From: Akkermansia sp.
GTDB taxonomy: Bacteria; Verrucomicrobiota; Verrucomicrobiia; Verrucomicrobiales; Akkermansiaceae
Direction: 5' to 3'
DNA length: 62,732 nucleotides
Assembly: GCA_017555025.1 (NCBI GenBank)
Contig: JAFZHC010000056.1
Coordinates: 1-62,732 of the forward strand
Position numbers and translations under genes: made by a program. The notes beneath the pieces were generated by a model. That model was not told the origin of the DNA. It saw only the letters and a program-made list of their open reading frames with translations, and did not search any database. This document shows, piece by piece, positions 54,072-62,732 of this stretch. The first letter of the stretch is position 1; each line of letters starts with the position of its first letter.

Positions 54072-54356
54072 ATGATTAAGCCCATCGGACAACGCGTACT
54101 CGTAGAGCGAGTGGAGGCAGAGAGCAAAACGGCAGGCGGTCTTTTCCTGCCCGACAGCGCTAAAGAGAAACCCCAGGAGGCCATCGTTCGTGCCCTCGGC
54201 ACCGGCGGTCGCGACAAGGACGGCAAGGAGATTCCCTTCAACGTAGCCGTTAACGACAAGGTTCTCATCACCAAGTACGGCGGCACCGAGGTGACGGTAA
54301 ACGGCACCACCTACACCATCCTCAACGAGAGCGACATCCTCGCCATCATTGACTAA
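54072..54356 (+). CDS. groES: Co-chaperonin GroES
   Basis: A 94-residue lid of the GroEL chamber. IKPIGQRVLVERVEAESKTAGGLFLPDSAKEKPQ contains the mobile loop, and KVLITKYGGTEV and the final NESDILAIID are typical. It lies 93 bases after dnaK and 35 bases before groEL, with no promoter seen in between. Confidence 0.97.
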   Translation: MIKPIGQRVLVERVEAESKTAGGLFLPDSAKEKPQEAIVRALGTGGRDKDGKEIPFNVAVNDKVLITKYGGTEVTVNGTTYTILNESDILAIID

Positions 54357-54376
54357 TCTTTATTCCCACCTTTTAA

Positions 54377-56044
<1,668 letters not shown>

Positions 56045-56076
56045 GCCCCGGCTCCCTGAGCAAAACCTACTATTTC

Positions 56077-56113
56077 CTCCCCGGTCTGGCAACAGGCCGG
56101 GGAGCGTTTTTTA
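56077..56113 (+). terminator. Terminator of groEL
   Basis: A 12-bp stem with one wobble (56077-56088 with 56093-56104), followed by GCGTTTTTT. Confidence 0.88.
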
Positions 56114-56574
56114 AGTACGAAGTACGAATTCCGAGGTAGAAAGTTTTAATGTTTGAAGAGTAAAAGCTCGGCGGGCGTCTTGTCTCGGCGTAGCCCGCAA
56201 AGTGATGACGGAACGCCGCGGAATTCGAGAGTCACGGGGACGACAGATAGTAGGCAGGTGGTGGAGCGAGCCGTAAGGCGAGCGTAACCCCTGCTAGGCG
56301 CAAAAAACAATTTGAGCCTAGGCGGCATAGAGAACGCGATGTCGTAGAGAGCGGCAGATATTGACGATGGGCGTTTTTCCACTAACCGCATCACACTTAA
56401 TGAGCAAAAAAGGCTTCAATACATCATAGTTCTACTGTGCGATAAAATGTAGCATGCGATTTATGCAGATTTATGCGCAGGGGAACGCATAAATGAGCCA
56501 AACGACAGCCGAGAGTATCGATGAACGGCTCTAAATTTGCGCTCGGACGTTACGACTGAATTATCCTCTCTTTG
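56114..56574. other. Hairpin-rich non-coding stretch
   Basis: No convincing gene. An 82-codon minus-strand frame (56146-56394) has an unnatural composition and looks like a chance reading of a structured element. Short inverted repeats are seen: GCGGGC 56171-56176 with GCCCGC 56193-56198, and CTAGGC 56294-56299 with GCCTAG 56316-56321. It may be a dispersed repeat or a structured RNA. Confidence 0.4.
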
Positions 56575-56706
56575 TGGTCAACTCTCTGTATTTCACACAA
56601 AGAAGAACGCCACGTGCTCGGCATCGTCCGCAAACTTGCGGCCATAGGCCTTCTCGACCGCAGCACCCAGCTTGCGATGGGCATCAGACAATTCATCCGG
56701 CATTAA
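56575..56706 (-). pseudogene. Decayed 3' end of a MmeI-like methyltransferase gene
   Basis: Minus-strand translation gives MPDELSDAHRKLGAAVEKA then YGRKFADDAEHVAFFF and a stop. This closely matches the C-terminus of the full enzyme at 58458-61190 (MPPELVAAHRKLDAAVEKA, YGRKFADDAERVAYLF). Nucleotide similarity continues past the protein break, with an indel that shifts the frame. It is the remnant of a second copy; the rest of that gene is gone. Confidence 0.85.
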
Positions 56707-56837
56707 ACGCAACTTATTACTGCACAAAACGACCGACGTCATGAATCCAATAGAAATATAATTGCGTCGTTCAAAAGAGATCTCAGGTATAGCACAATGT
56801 ATGACCTCCTGAAATAATTACATATTGCGCAAACAAT

Positions 56838-57095
56838 ATGATACAATGTTCTTCTAATACCTTCATAGAAGACTACGAAAATATCAAGCATAAGGAAGGG
56901 ATACCTATTCTTCAGCAAATAGAAACTCATGCTAAAAATTACAATGTCACACTTGATGGAAGTTATAAAGTTGAACTAGCCAAAAGAGTAAAATCTTTTT
57001 TATCAAAAAAGGCAGAAAGCCATATAAACAAAACATACATAGACATGTGGCAAAAACTGTTCAACACTATTACTGAACAGCAACATCATAACTAA
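56838..57095 (+). CDS. Small AT-rich orphan ORF
   Basis: An 85-residue, mostly helical, charged frame (starts MIQCSSNTFIEDYENIKHKE, ends TEQQHHN), markedly AT-rich compared with flanking genes. No family is recognised. It lies between the methyltransferase remnant and the Abi-associated RNA. It could be a small accessory or antitoxin-type protein, or a truncated remnant. 56707-56837 is AT-rich and holds nothing else recognisable. Confidence 0.4.
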   Translation: MIQCSSNTFIEDYENIKHKEGIPILQQIETHAKNYNVTLDGSYKVELAKRVKSFLSKKAESHINKTYIDMWQKLFNTITEQQHHN

Positions 57096-57157
57096 ATAAA
57101 AATTAAAGCTCTACAAAGCCAGCATACAAAAAAATGAGTTTCATCTACTATTTTTTC

Positions 57158-57186
57158 TTGACATCTCATTTTTCTTGTGATTGAAT
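57158..57186 (+). promoter_or_regulatory. Promoter of the Abi-associated RNA
   Basis: Perfect TTGACA (57158-57163), 17-base spacer, weaker TTGAAT (57181-57186). Transcription would begin near 57193, about 118 bases before the abi start codon, unlike the leaderless host genes. Confidence 0.6.
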
Positions 57187-57192
57187 CCTCTC

Positions 57193-57294
57193 AGAAAGGT
57201 GACCCTCGCCTTGTGGTGGGCGCTGCGGAGGCGTAGCGAAAAATGTCACGGTTTACCATGGCCCACCCGGCTCAGGCCGGGTGGGTCGCCATTT
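57193..57294 (+). ncRNA. Structured leader / candidate ncRNA upstream of the Abi gene
   Basis: About 100 bases with nested pairing: GTGAC 57199-57203 with GTCAC 57245-57249 encloses the hairpin CGCTGCG-GAGG-CGTAGCG (57221-57238). A 10-bp GC-rich hairpin (57262-57271 with 57276-57285, loop TCAG) follows. GGTGGGC (57215-57221) can instead pair with GCCCACC (57261-57267), an alternative that breaks the last hairpin. No ORF fits. By analogy with AbiF-type toxins encoded next to non-coding RNAs it may be an RNA antitoxin or attenuator; this is inference. Confidence 0.55.
57280..57294 (+). repeat. 15-bp direct repeat, left copy
   Basis: GGTGGGTCGCCATTT, identical to 58442-58456. Left copy forms the 3' arm of the leader hairpin 17 bases before the abi ATG. 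Confidence 0.85.
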
Positions 57295-57310
57295 AGTAGC
57301 GCATCACATC

Positions 57311-58357
57311 ATGGCTAATAAGCCATTTCTCAGTTTTCAAGATCAAGCCAAACTCCTTGTACGTCGCGGTATGGGGAGTAGAGCTGGCTTATCTCATAGT
57401 CAACTCATTGACGCTATAGAATCCGATTTGCGATTCATCAACTATTATCGATTCTCTGCTTACTGGTATCCTTTTCGAATAGCCGAAGAAAATGGCTCTA
57501 AAAGCGATTTTTTATCCCCGGGCACATGCTGGGAAACCGTGCGAGCCTACTATATGTTTGATCGACTGTTGCGTTCTCTCATTTTTGATGCAATTTCTCG
57601 CATCGAAGTAGCCCTTCGCACACAAATAGCTCATATCTGGGCTAGAGAAACTAAGACCAATACTCCTCAAAGTAATAATAAATCGTACAGGCGCTCTTTC
57701 AGCAAATCCGATACAACAAAAGGAAAAAAATCATATTTCGCAGAATTTCTAAATACGATAGATAAATACTATAAACATAGCGATGAAGATTTTGCAAAGC
57801 ACTATCGACAGCATCATGGAATAGACAATGCAAAAGACTTACCAATATGGGTATTTGTCGAGTTTACAACTTTTGGCAATTTAGCCCTATTACTAGAGAG
57901 AGGATTGCCTCACGAAATAGTTGATATCATCGCTTCCAATTTTGGCTTTAACGAGCGCCGGTTCTTTGTATCGTGCGTCAACTTACTAAACGATGTTCGT
58001 AATACATGTGCTCATCAGGGACGAATTTGGAATAAGCAATGGATGTCAGCAAAAGCAGCAAACTTGCTGAAGTATTCACAAAGTTCTGAATGGAATGCTG
58101 TATGGAATATACAGTCTCAGTCTTGGCAATCAGAAACCAATTCTTCCTCGGCCATAAAATTGCACAAGGATAATACTCGAACGGCTGCCATATTAACGGT
58201 CTGTCACATGCTACATCGTTTCGCAGCTCCTCAGAGCGAATGGAAACAGCGTTTGGAAGCCTTAATAACCGATAACCCCAAGTCACCAGACAAAGATATG
58301 TACAAACATTTAGGCTTTTCTCATCCTATGTGGCACACTCACCCCCTTTGGCAGTAA
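57311..58357 (+). CDS. Abi_2 / AbiD-AbiF-type HEPN abortive-infection protein
   Basis: The 348-residue protein has the Abi_2 layout: FLSFQDQAKLLVRRGM at the start, LRFINYYRFSAYWYPFR, YYMFDRLLRSLIFDAISRIEVALRTQI, LPIWVFVEFTTFGNLALLLE, and NDVRNTCAHQGRIWN. The last contains R-x4-H, the HEPN ribonuclease motif, so it probably cleaves RNA to stop growth during phage infection. The gene is AT-richer than the chromosome. ATG 57311 is chosen because an upstream frame start at 57281 lies inside the hairpin. It has its own terminator. Confidence 0.88.
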   Translation: MANKPFLSFQDQAKLLVRRGMGSRAGLSHSQLIDAIESDLRFINYYRFSAYWYPFRIAEENGSKSDFLSPGTCWETVRAYYMFDRLLRSLIFDAISRIEVALRTQIAHIWARETKTNTPQSNNKSYRRSFSKSDTTKGKKSYFAEFLNTIDKYYKHSDEDFAKHYRQHHGIDNAKDLPIWVFVEFTTFGNLALLLERGLPHEIVDIIASNFGFNERRFFVSCVNLLNDVRNTCAHQGRIWNKQWMSAKAANLLKYSQSSEWNAVWNIQSQSWQSETNSSSAIKLHKDNTRTAAILTVCHMLHRFAAPQSEWKQRLEALITDNPKSPDKDMYKHLGFSHPMWHTHPLWQ

Positions 58358-58422
58358 ACGTAAGCGACGGTTCCACTAGCAAACAAAGATTTCCGCTACA
58401 AAACGTACAAGTCAATTATTAA

Positions 58423-58458
58423 GCGACCCACTCAAATGACAGGTGGGTCGCCATTTTT
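58423..58458 (+). terminator. Terminator of the Abi gene
   Basis: A 9-bp perfect stem (58423-58431 with 58443-58451), 11-base loop, then CATTTTTTATTT. It may serve both converging genes. Confidence 0.8.
58442..58456 (+). repeat. 15-bp direct repeat, right copy
   Basis: Identical to 57280-57294; it forms the 3' arm of the abi terminator and touches the stop codon of the methyltransferase gene. Confidence 0.85.
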
Positions 58459-61190
58459 TATTTACTTTCCTTATTGACCAGCTCGCTGTATTTCTCGAAC
58501 AGGTACGCCACGCGCTCGGCATCGTCCGCAAACTTGCGGCCATAGGCTTTCTCGACTGCGGCATCCAGCTTGCGATGGGCGGCTACCAGCTCGGGTGGCA
58601 TGGTCAGCGGGTCGTATAAATCTGCCAGAGAACTATCAGGATACAATGCACGGGCATCTAATACCCCCTGCGCCAGTTCCGAAATCTTCTCTTTTTGAGC
58701 TTCCGAAACTTCTGGCCATGGGAAATTGTTATAAATTGCGGGGGTGTATCGATAACGCATTTCCAATCTTCCAGATATAACTCTCATCCATGCCATATGA
58801 ATCTGAGATGTTATAATACCAAAAAGATAAAATGATGCGTTAGGAATGATATATACTGCATCAGTAGCTATCACATCGGATGAGACAAAACCTATGGGAA
58901 TGTATATACGTTTTTCCGAAGAATGGCGTGGAATAATAATGTAATCCGATTCTGGTTGTCGAATCTGAGTAAATAAATACGGCGAGTTTGCATCTTTTTG
59001 TACAGAAGCTGTGGGACTTTTACGCCTAAACGCTGCAATTTTCTCTAAACGCTCTCTAATGTAGGGATTATTCTTGTATAGTGACGGGCTTACTCTATAA
59101 AACCAGAAGCACCATCGTTTTGCCCCTGATAAAAATTCTGAAGCTCCAACACAAAGACGAATGAAAGGTTGACACTCAGGATAATCCTGCAAAAATGAAA
59201 TCTTCTCAGAATCCGACATGATAAGATTTCCTCCATCGGTTGGTTGGCTTCCCTTAATAATAGGAGGGATCCCTATATTTAGAGATTTACTTCTATTTTG
59301 TATGTAAATATCTGGTGCATCCACTAGGTATCCATTGATAAACTTTGTTCTTGCCGCAACACCTTCAGAATTATATAGTAATTTTCTATCTGTCTCTTTA
59401 TTGCATATACCAATAATAACACAATGAACAGCAGCAACGCCTCTACCTTCGTTGCTCCATTTGAATGTTTGATGAGCAAACTTTATGTGGAATCCAGCCT
59501 CAAAAAATGATTTCCACATGCAAATTACAGATTCACCTTGGACGATAGAATTTGTAGCAACAAAGGCTGCTTCAATATTACAGTCCTTCAGAAAATCCAT
59601 GGATTTCTTAAACCAGCAGCACACATAATCCAATTTGCCATAATTTTTTGAGCCAGAGAACACAAGGTTCATATCATCGATTTGCTCCGCTGTACGAAGT
59701 TGATGCCCAATAAAAGGCGGATTACCGAGGATATAGCTCAGCGTCTCCTTCGGCACCACGCTTTCCCAATCAATCCGCAGGGCGTTTCCACACACAATCG
59801 TGGCGGAGGCGGTAAGCGGTATGCGTGCGTAAGCCTCGCCGAAGTAATGACCGGCCTCGATATTCATCTGATGGTCCATGAGCCACATGGCCACCTGAGC
59901 TATCTGAGCGGGGAATTCTTCAATCTCGATACCGTAGAATTGATTGACGTTCACCAGGCAGACGTCGTTTGCTGAGAGCATCCATTTGGTTCCGGTCACT
60001 ACCAGCTCCAGCTTTTCACGCTCGGCAATGACGGCGAGTTCCAGTCGACGCAGTTCGCGGTATGCTACCACGAGGAAGTTACCGCAGCCGCAAGCGGGGT
60101 CGAGGAAGGTGAGCGTGGTGAGCTTTTTGTGAAAGGCCGCCAGCTTGGTTGCTTTTTGATTGCTCTTGTCGTGCTGTAGCCCCTCAAACTCCTCGCGCAG
60201 AGCGTCCATAAACAACGGGTTGATAAGTTTGAGGATATTACGCTCGCTGGTATAGTGGGCTCCGAGAGCACGGCGTTCTTCTGCGTTCATCACACTTTGG
60301 AACATGGAGCCGAAAATGGCCGGAGAAATGCGGCTCCAGTCCAGAGCGCAGCAATCCAGCAACACCCGACGCATCTCGCTATCAAAAGCCGGCATGGGCA
60401 GGAACTCCGCAAACAATCCCCCGTTGACATACGGGAACTCCTTCATGATGTTGTTGCGGGTGCAGAGCCGCTGCTTCTCCGGCGTATTGAGCACTTGGAA
60501 GAGCTCGGCCAGACGCGCCGCCAGGTCGTTGCCGTCCTCCGATGTGATATCCTGAATAAAAGAACGGAAGATATCCTTGCGAAAAATGCCGGTATCATCC
60601 GCGAACAGGCAGAAGAGAATGCGTACCAGATACACCTCCAGCGGGTGCCCGATATACCCGATGGCCTTCAGGCTATCATGCAGCCTACCCAGCAATTCGG
60701 CGGCCTGCACATTCACCGGGTCTTCCTCTTGGTACTCGCGCTGCTCATACCCGGCCAGGAAGTGAAACAGGTGGATGTACTGCGGCAGCTCGGACAGCGT
60801 GAAGGTGGTGAGCTGCCCATCGTTACTGAGGTCGTAGAAATGCCAATTCTCAAAGTCGCACACGAGGATAGCTCTGGGGAATTCATGGTGCGCCAGAGAA
60901 TCTGCGTAACGCTTCGCTTGCTCGTAAGCCTTGCCCAAATCCTTACCGCGGGATTTCATTTCGACGAGGATGTGACCTTTCCAGAACAAATCAATATAGC
61001 CACTCCCGCCATCAGCGCATTGAACCTTGTGTTCAAAAATAGCCACCCTCTTGCGACTAACGCCTAAAACGCGAAAAAACTCAATCAGGAATGATTGAGC
61101 TTCGGCCTCCTCGCGTTCTGTATCTTTCCAATCGCCTGCAAACCTCGCAGCTCGCGCACTAATTTCATTCTGACTGAGAGTGACGGACAT
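58458..61190 (-). CDS. MmeI-like Type IIL restriction-modification enzyme
   Basis: A 910-residue single-chain enzyme. The N-terminal PD-(D/E)xK nuclease reads IDLFWKGHILVEMKSRGK with D67, E77, K79, the D-x9-E-x-K spacing of MmeI. A helical spacer follows, then the adenine-methyltransferase core FLDPACGCGNFLV (about 360) and the catalytic NPPFIGHQLR (about 490). The target-recognition part follows to about 820, then a helical C-terminus. It would methylate one strand and cut at a fixed distance. The recognition part (about 58740-59700) is distinctly AT-rich against GC-rich flanks, indicating replacement. ATG 61190 is preferred to TTG 61196. Confidence 0.9.
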   Translation of the reverse strand: MSVTLSQNEISARAARFAGDWKDTEREEAEAQSFLIEFFRVLGVSRKRVAIFEHKVQCADGGSGYIDLFWKGHILVEMKSRGKDLGKAYEQAKRYADSLAHHEFPRAILVCDFENWHFYDLSNDGQLTTFTLSELPQYIHLFHFLAGYEQREYQEEDPVNVQAAELLGRLHDSLKAIGYIGHPLEVYLVRILFCLFADDTGIFRKDIFRSFIQDITSEDGNDLAARLAELFQVLNTPEKQRLCTRNNIMKEFPYVNGGLFAEFLPMPAFDSEMRRVLLDCCALDWSRISPAIFGSMFQSVMNAEERRALGAHYTSERNILKLINPLFMDALREEFEGLQHDKSNQKATKLAAFHKKLTTLTFLDPACGCGNFLVVAYRELRRLELAVIAEREKLELVVTGTKWMLSANDVCLVNVNQFYGIEIEEFPAQIAQVAMWLMDHQMNIEAGHYFGEAYARIPLTASATIVCGNALRIDWESVVPKETLSYILGNPPFIGHQLRTAEQIDDMNLVFSGSKNYGKLDYVCCWFKKSMDFLKDCNIEAAFVATNSIVQGESVICMWKSFFEAGFHIKFAHQTFKWSNEGRGVAAVHCVIIGICNKETDRKLLYNSEGVAARTKFINGYLVDAPDIYIQNRSKSLNIGIPPIIKGSQPTDGGNLIMSDSEKISFLQDYPECQPFIRLCVGASEFLSGAKRWCFWFYRVSPSLYKNNPYIRERLEKIAAFRRKSPTASVQKDANSPYLFTQIRQPESDYIIIPRHSSEKRIYIPIGFVSSDVIATDAVYIIPNASFYLFGIITSQIHMAWMRVISGRLEMRYRYTPAIYNNFPWPEVSEAQKEKISELAQGVLDARALYPDSSLADLYDPLTMPPELVAAHRKLDAAVEKAYGRKFADDAERVAYLFEKYSELVNKESK

Positions 61191-61376
61191 GCGCAATTAT
61201 CATCTTTTATAAACCTTATATTATTGACCTAAAATATCGGCTTCAATTGTTTACAGCTGACACTACGCAGCGAAGCTATGCTTTTCTTTTGCTTCACTCC
61301 TCTATAAGAATATACTCATGGCAATCTTTTTATGTACAAAAACGGTTTAACCTTGACTTCATCTTTATAAAAGATT

Positions 61377-62459
61377 ATGAGCTCTACATCACACAGAACT
61401 TTAACCCAGAAGACTGCTCCCAGAAGAGTTCCGCAAAGGCAGAAAGAACAAGCGGCGCTGGAATTGCTCCGAAGCACCGGTATCGACATTCTGGAAGCTG
61501 CGCAGGTGGCCTGTACGGTAGTGTCCCTCCTTCGTCGGAGGGGCAGTCTATCCACCTGCGCGGATGCTCACGCCACCGTGACGCCGGCACTCGAAACATT
61601 GGAACAATGCCGCCACATACTGGAATTAGGCATTGAGGCACAAGAGCAACGGGAGCGTACCTGCACGCTGTCCGAAGCGGGCTGGGCAAGCATTGATGCA
61701 CGCAAAGATTGCCGAAAGACGACGCTGCGAGACCTGCGGTATAATCTGCGACGGCTGCTACGGGTAGAGGGCGCCGCTGAGCTGCCTTTGCGAGCCATGA
61801 CAACAGCCCAATGCCGGCAGCTATTGCAGCAGGCCTTTGGGCACAGTAAAAGCTGCTATATCAAGGGGCGAGCCATGCTGAGCAGCATTTTTTCCTACGG
61901 CATTCGGCAGGAGTGGTGCGATGGTAATCCCGTGGCACGCATAGAAGTGCCGCGAGTGAAGGAAAAAGCCATCGAACCGCTCAGCCCGGCTATGGTAGAG
62001 CGGTTGAAGAGCACAGCGGAGCGCCCTGAACACCGCGCCATGAAGTTATCCCTCCATCTCTTGCTCTACAGCGGCATACGCCCCACAGAAGTCAGTCGTC
62101 TGCAAGAGAGTGATTTTTGCTGGGAAGAAGGCACCGTTATCATCCGCCCGCAGAAGAGCAAAACCGGCGGCGGACGAGTGGTGCCGCTGCGAGGCATCAG
62201 CTCCCTGCCCCCGCAGGAACGCATCATCCCCCGTGGATGGCTGCAACGCTGGCACGCGCTGCGACAAGCAGCCGGCTTTACCCATTGGGTGCCGGATGTC
62301 TGCCGCCACACCTTTGCCAGTTACCACGCCACCTACTACCGCAATTTACCAGCCCTGCAACTGGAAATGGGCCACCGCGACAGCTCACTACTGCGCACAC
62401 GCTACATCACCCCAACCCACCGGAAAGACGCCGCTCAATTCTGGCAAAAAGCAATTTAA
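61377..62459 (+). CDS. Tyrosine recombinase / integrase
   Basis: A 360-residue phage-integrase-family protein. An unusual ~110-residue N-terminal extension precedes a core-binding helical domain (TTLRDLRYNLRRLLRVEG, KGRAMLSSIFSYGIRQEWCDGNPV). The catalytic domain keeps the family residues: Arg in YSGIRPTEVSRLQ, Lys in QKSKTGGG, His-Arg-type box DVCRHTFASYH, His in MGHRDSS and Tyr in TRYITP. It sits beside the restriction gene and may have moved the island. Only a weak promoter (TATAAA at 61366-61371) is seen. No att site was identified. Confidence 0.88.
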   Translation: MSSTSHRTLTQKTAPRRVPQRQKEQAALELLRSTGIDILEAAQVACTVVSLLRRRGSLSTCADAHATVTPALETLEQCRHILELGIEAQEQRERTCTLSEAGWASIDARKDCRKTTLRDLRYNLRRLLRVEGAAELPLRAMTTAQCRQLLQQAFGHSKSCYIKGRAMLSSIFSYGIRQEWCDGNPVARIEVPRVKEKAIEPLSPAMVERLKSTAERPEHRAMKLSLHLLLYSGIRPTEVSRLQESDFCWEEGTVIIRPQKSKTGGGRVVPLRGISSLPPQERIIPRGWLQRWHALRQAAGFTHWVPDVCRHTFASYHATYYRNLPALQLEMGHRDSSLLRTRYITPTHRKDAAQFWQKAI

Positions 62460-62732
62460 ACCACCCAAAGCACGCCCCATAACTCACCCCCCCAAAACAA
62501 ATCAGCCCGCCTTCCCGCTTCTCAAATACAGATGAGGGCAATAACTCACATTCCTTAACGGCATAAATAGACAAGAAAAAGAAAGGCGAAACTTGTGAAT
62601 TGCAAGGATAAATGCGACAGAGGTGAAAAAAATGGGACTTAGGCTAGGATTCTGTTAAAATGGAAAGAATAGACTTTGGCTAGTTGCCATGCTGAGCGCC
62701 CATTAAGTAGCTTTCGTGGATATTTATTCATC
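62460..62732. other. Non-coding right end of the window
   Basis: 273 bases, C-rich then AT-rich. No gene, terminator hairpin with T run, or attachment-site repeat is recognised. Confidence 0.5.

Noticed and set aside
56146..56394. 82-codon minus-strand ORF after groEL
   Set aside because: It covers hairpin-forming sequence, has no start signals and an unnatural Arg/Ser/Leu composition; treated as a structured non-coding stretch.
57240..57294. CRISPR-like repeat near the Abi gene
   Set aside because: Only two copies of the 15-mer exist, 1.16 kb apart, with a gene between them; no array or cas genes.

Overview
The window reads as a chromosomal segment of a gut-type Verrucomicrobiota, most likely Akkermansiaceae. 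This is inferred from protein style and gene order, not from a database search. The DNA is moderately GC-rich, genes are tightly packed, an autotransporter and many lipoproteins point to a Gram-negative envelope, and almost no gene has a Shine-Dalgarno sequence. Many genes instead sit directly behind a sigma70-type promoter whose -10 box ends 6-8 bases before the start codon, so their mRNAs should be leaderless or nearly so.

Layout. 1-2750: tRNA-His and a large autotransporter, both on the minus strand. 2880-6050: trmB-tgt-yajC, then aroE, separated by a 17-bp inverted-repeat element. 6070-11240: an ankyrin lipoprotein, a small membrane protein, ftsK and a lipoprotein. 11330-24545: the respiratory complex I operon nuoD-N; nuoA, nuoB and nuoC are not in the window. 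24560-34080: Tat-exported metallo-beta-lactamase-fold protein, sufT, uvrC, an FHA protein, purH, pdxJ, HU, a DUF3592-like gene with an in-frame stop, and a LOG-family protein. 34200-42530: leuS, a phage-type macro-like protein, a glycerophosphodiesterase, a DacA-type peptidase, envelope proteins and a fused acyltransferase-glycosyltransferase. 42700-47210: rpsT, then lipoprotein, rRNA methyltransferase, DtxR-type regulator, rhomboid protease and HAD phosphatase. 47240-51775: old-yellow-enzyme, tRNA-Gly, an orphan adenine methylase, a lone phage capsid homologue and adk.

51790-56110 holds dnaK-groES-groEL. Its upstream region lacks CIRCE and an obvious sigma70 promoter. It carries a perfect sigma54 (-24/-12) promoter preceded by three palindromic enhancer-like sites, so the main chaperones appear to be under RpoN control.

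56114-62460 is an AT-richer accessory/defence island. It contains a hairpin-rich stretch, a decayed copy of a methyltransferase 3' end, a small orphan ORF, an Abi_2/AbiF-type HEPN gene with a structured untranslated RNA in front of it, a MmeI-like Type IIL restriction-modification enzyme with an AT-rich (probably swapped) target-recognition segment, and a tyrosine recombinase. The Abi gene is bounded by a 15-bp direct repeat. The best candidate for a little-described system is the RNA-plus-Abi module. The sigma54-driven chaperone operon and the widespread leaderless start architecture come next.
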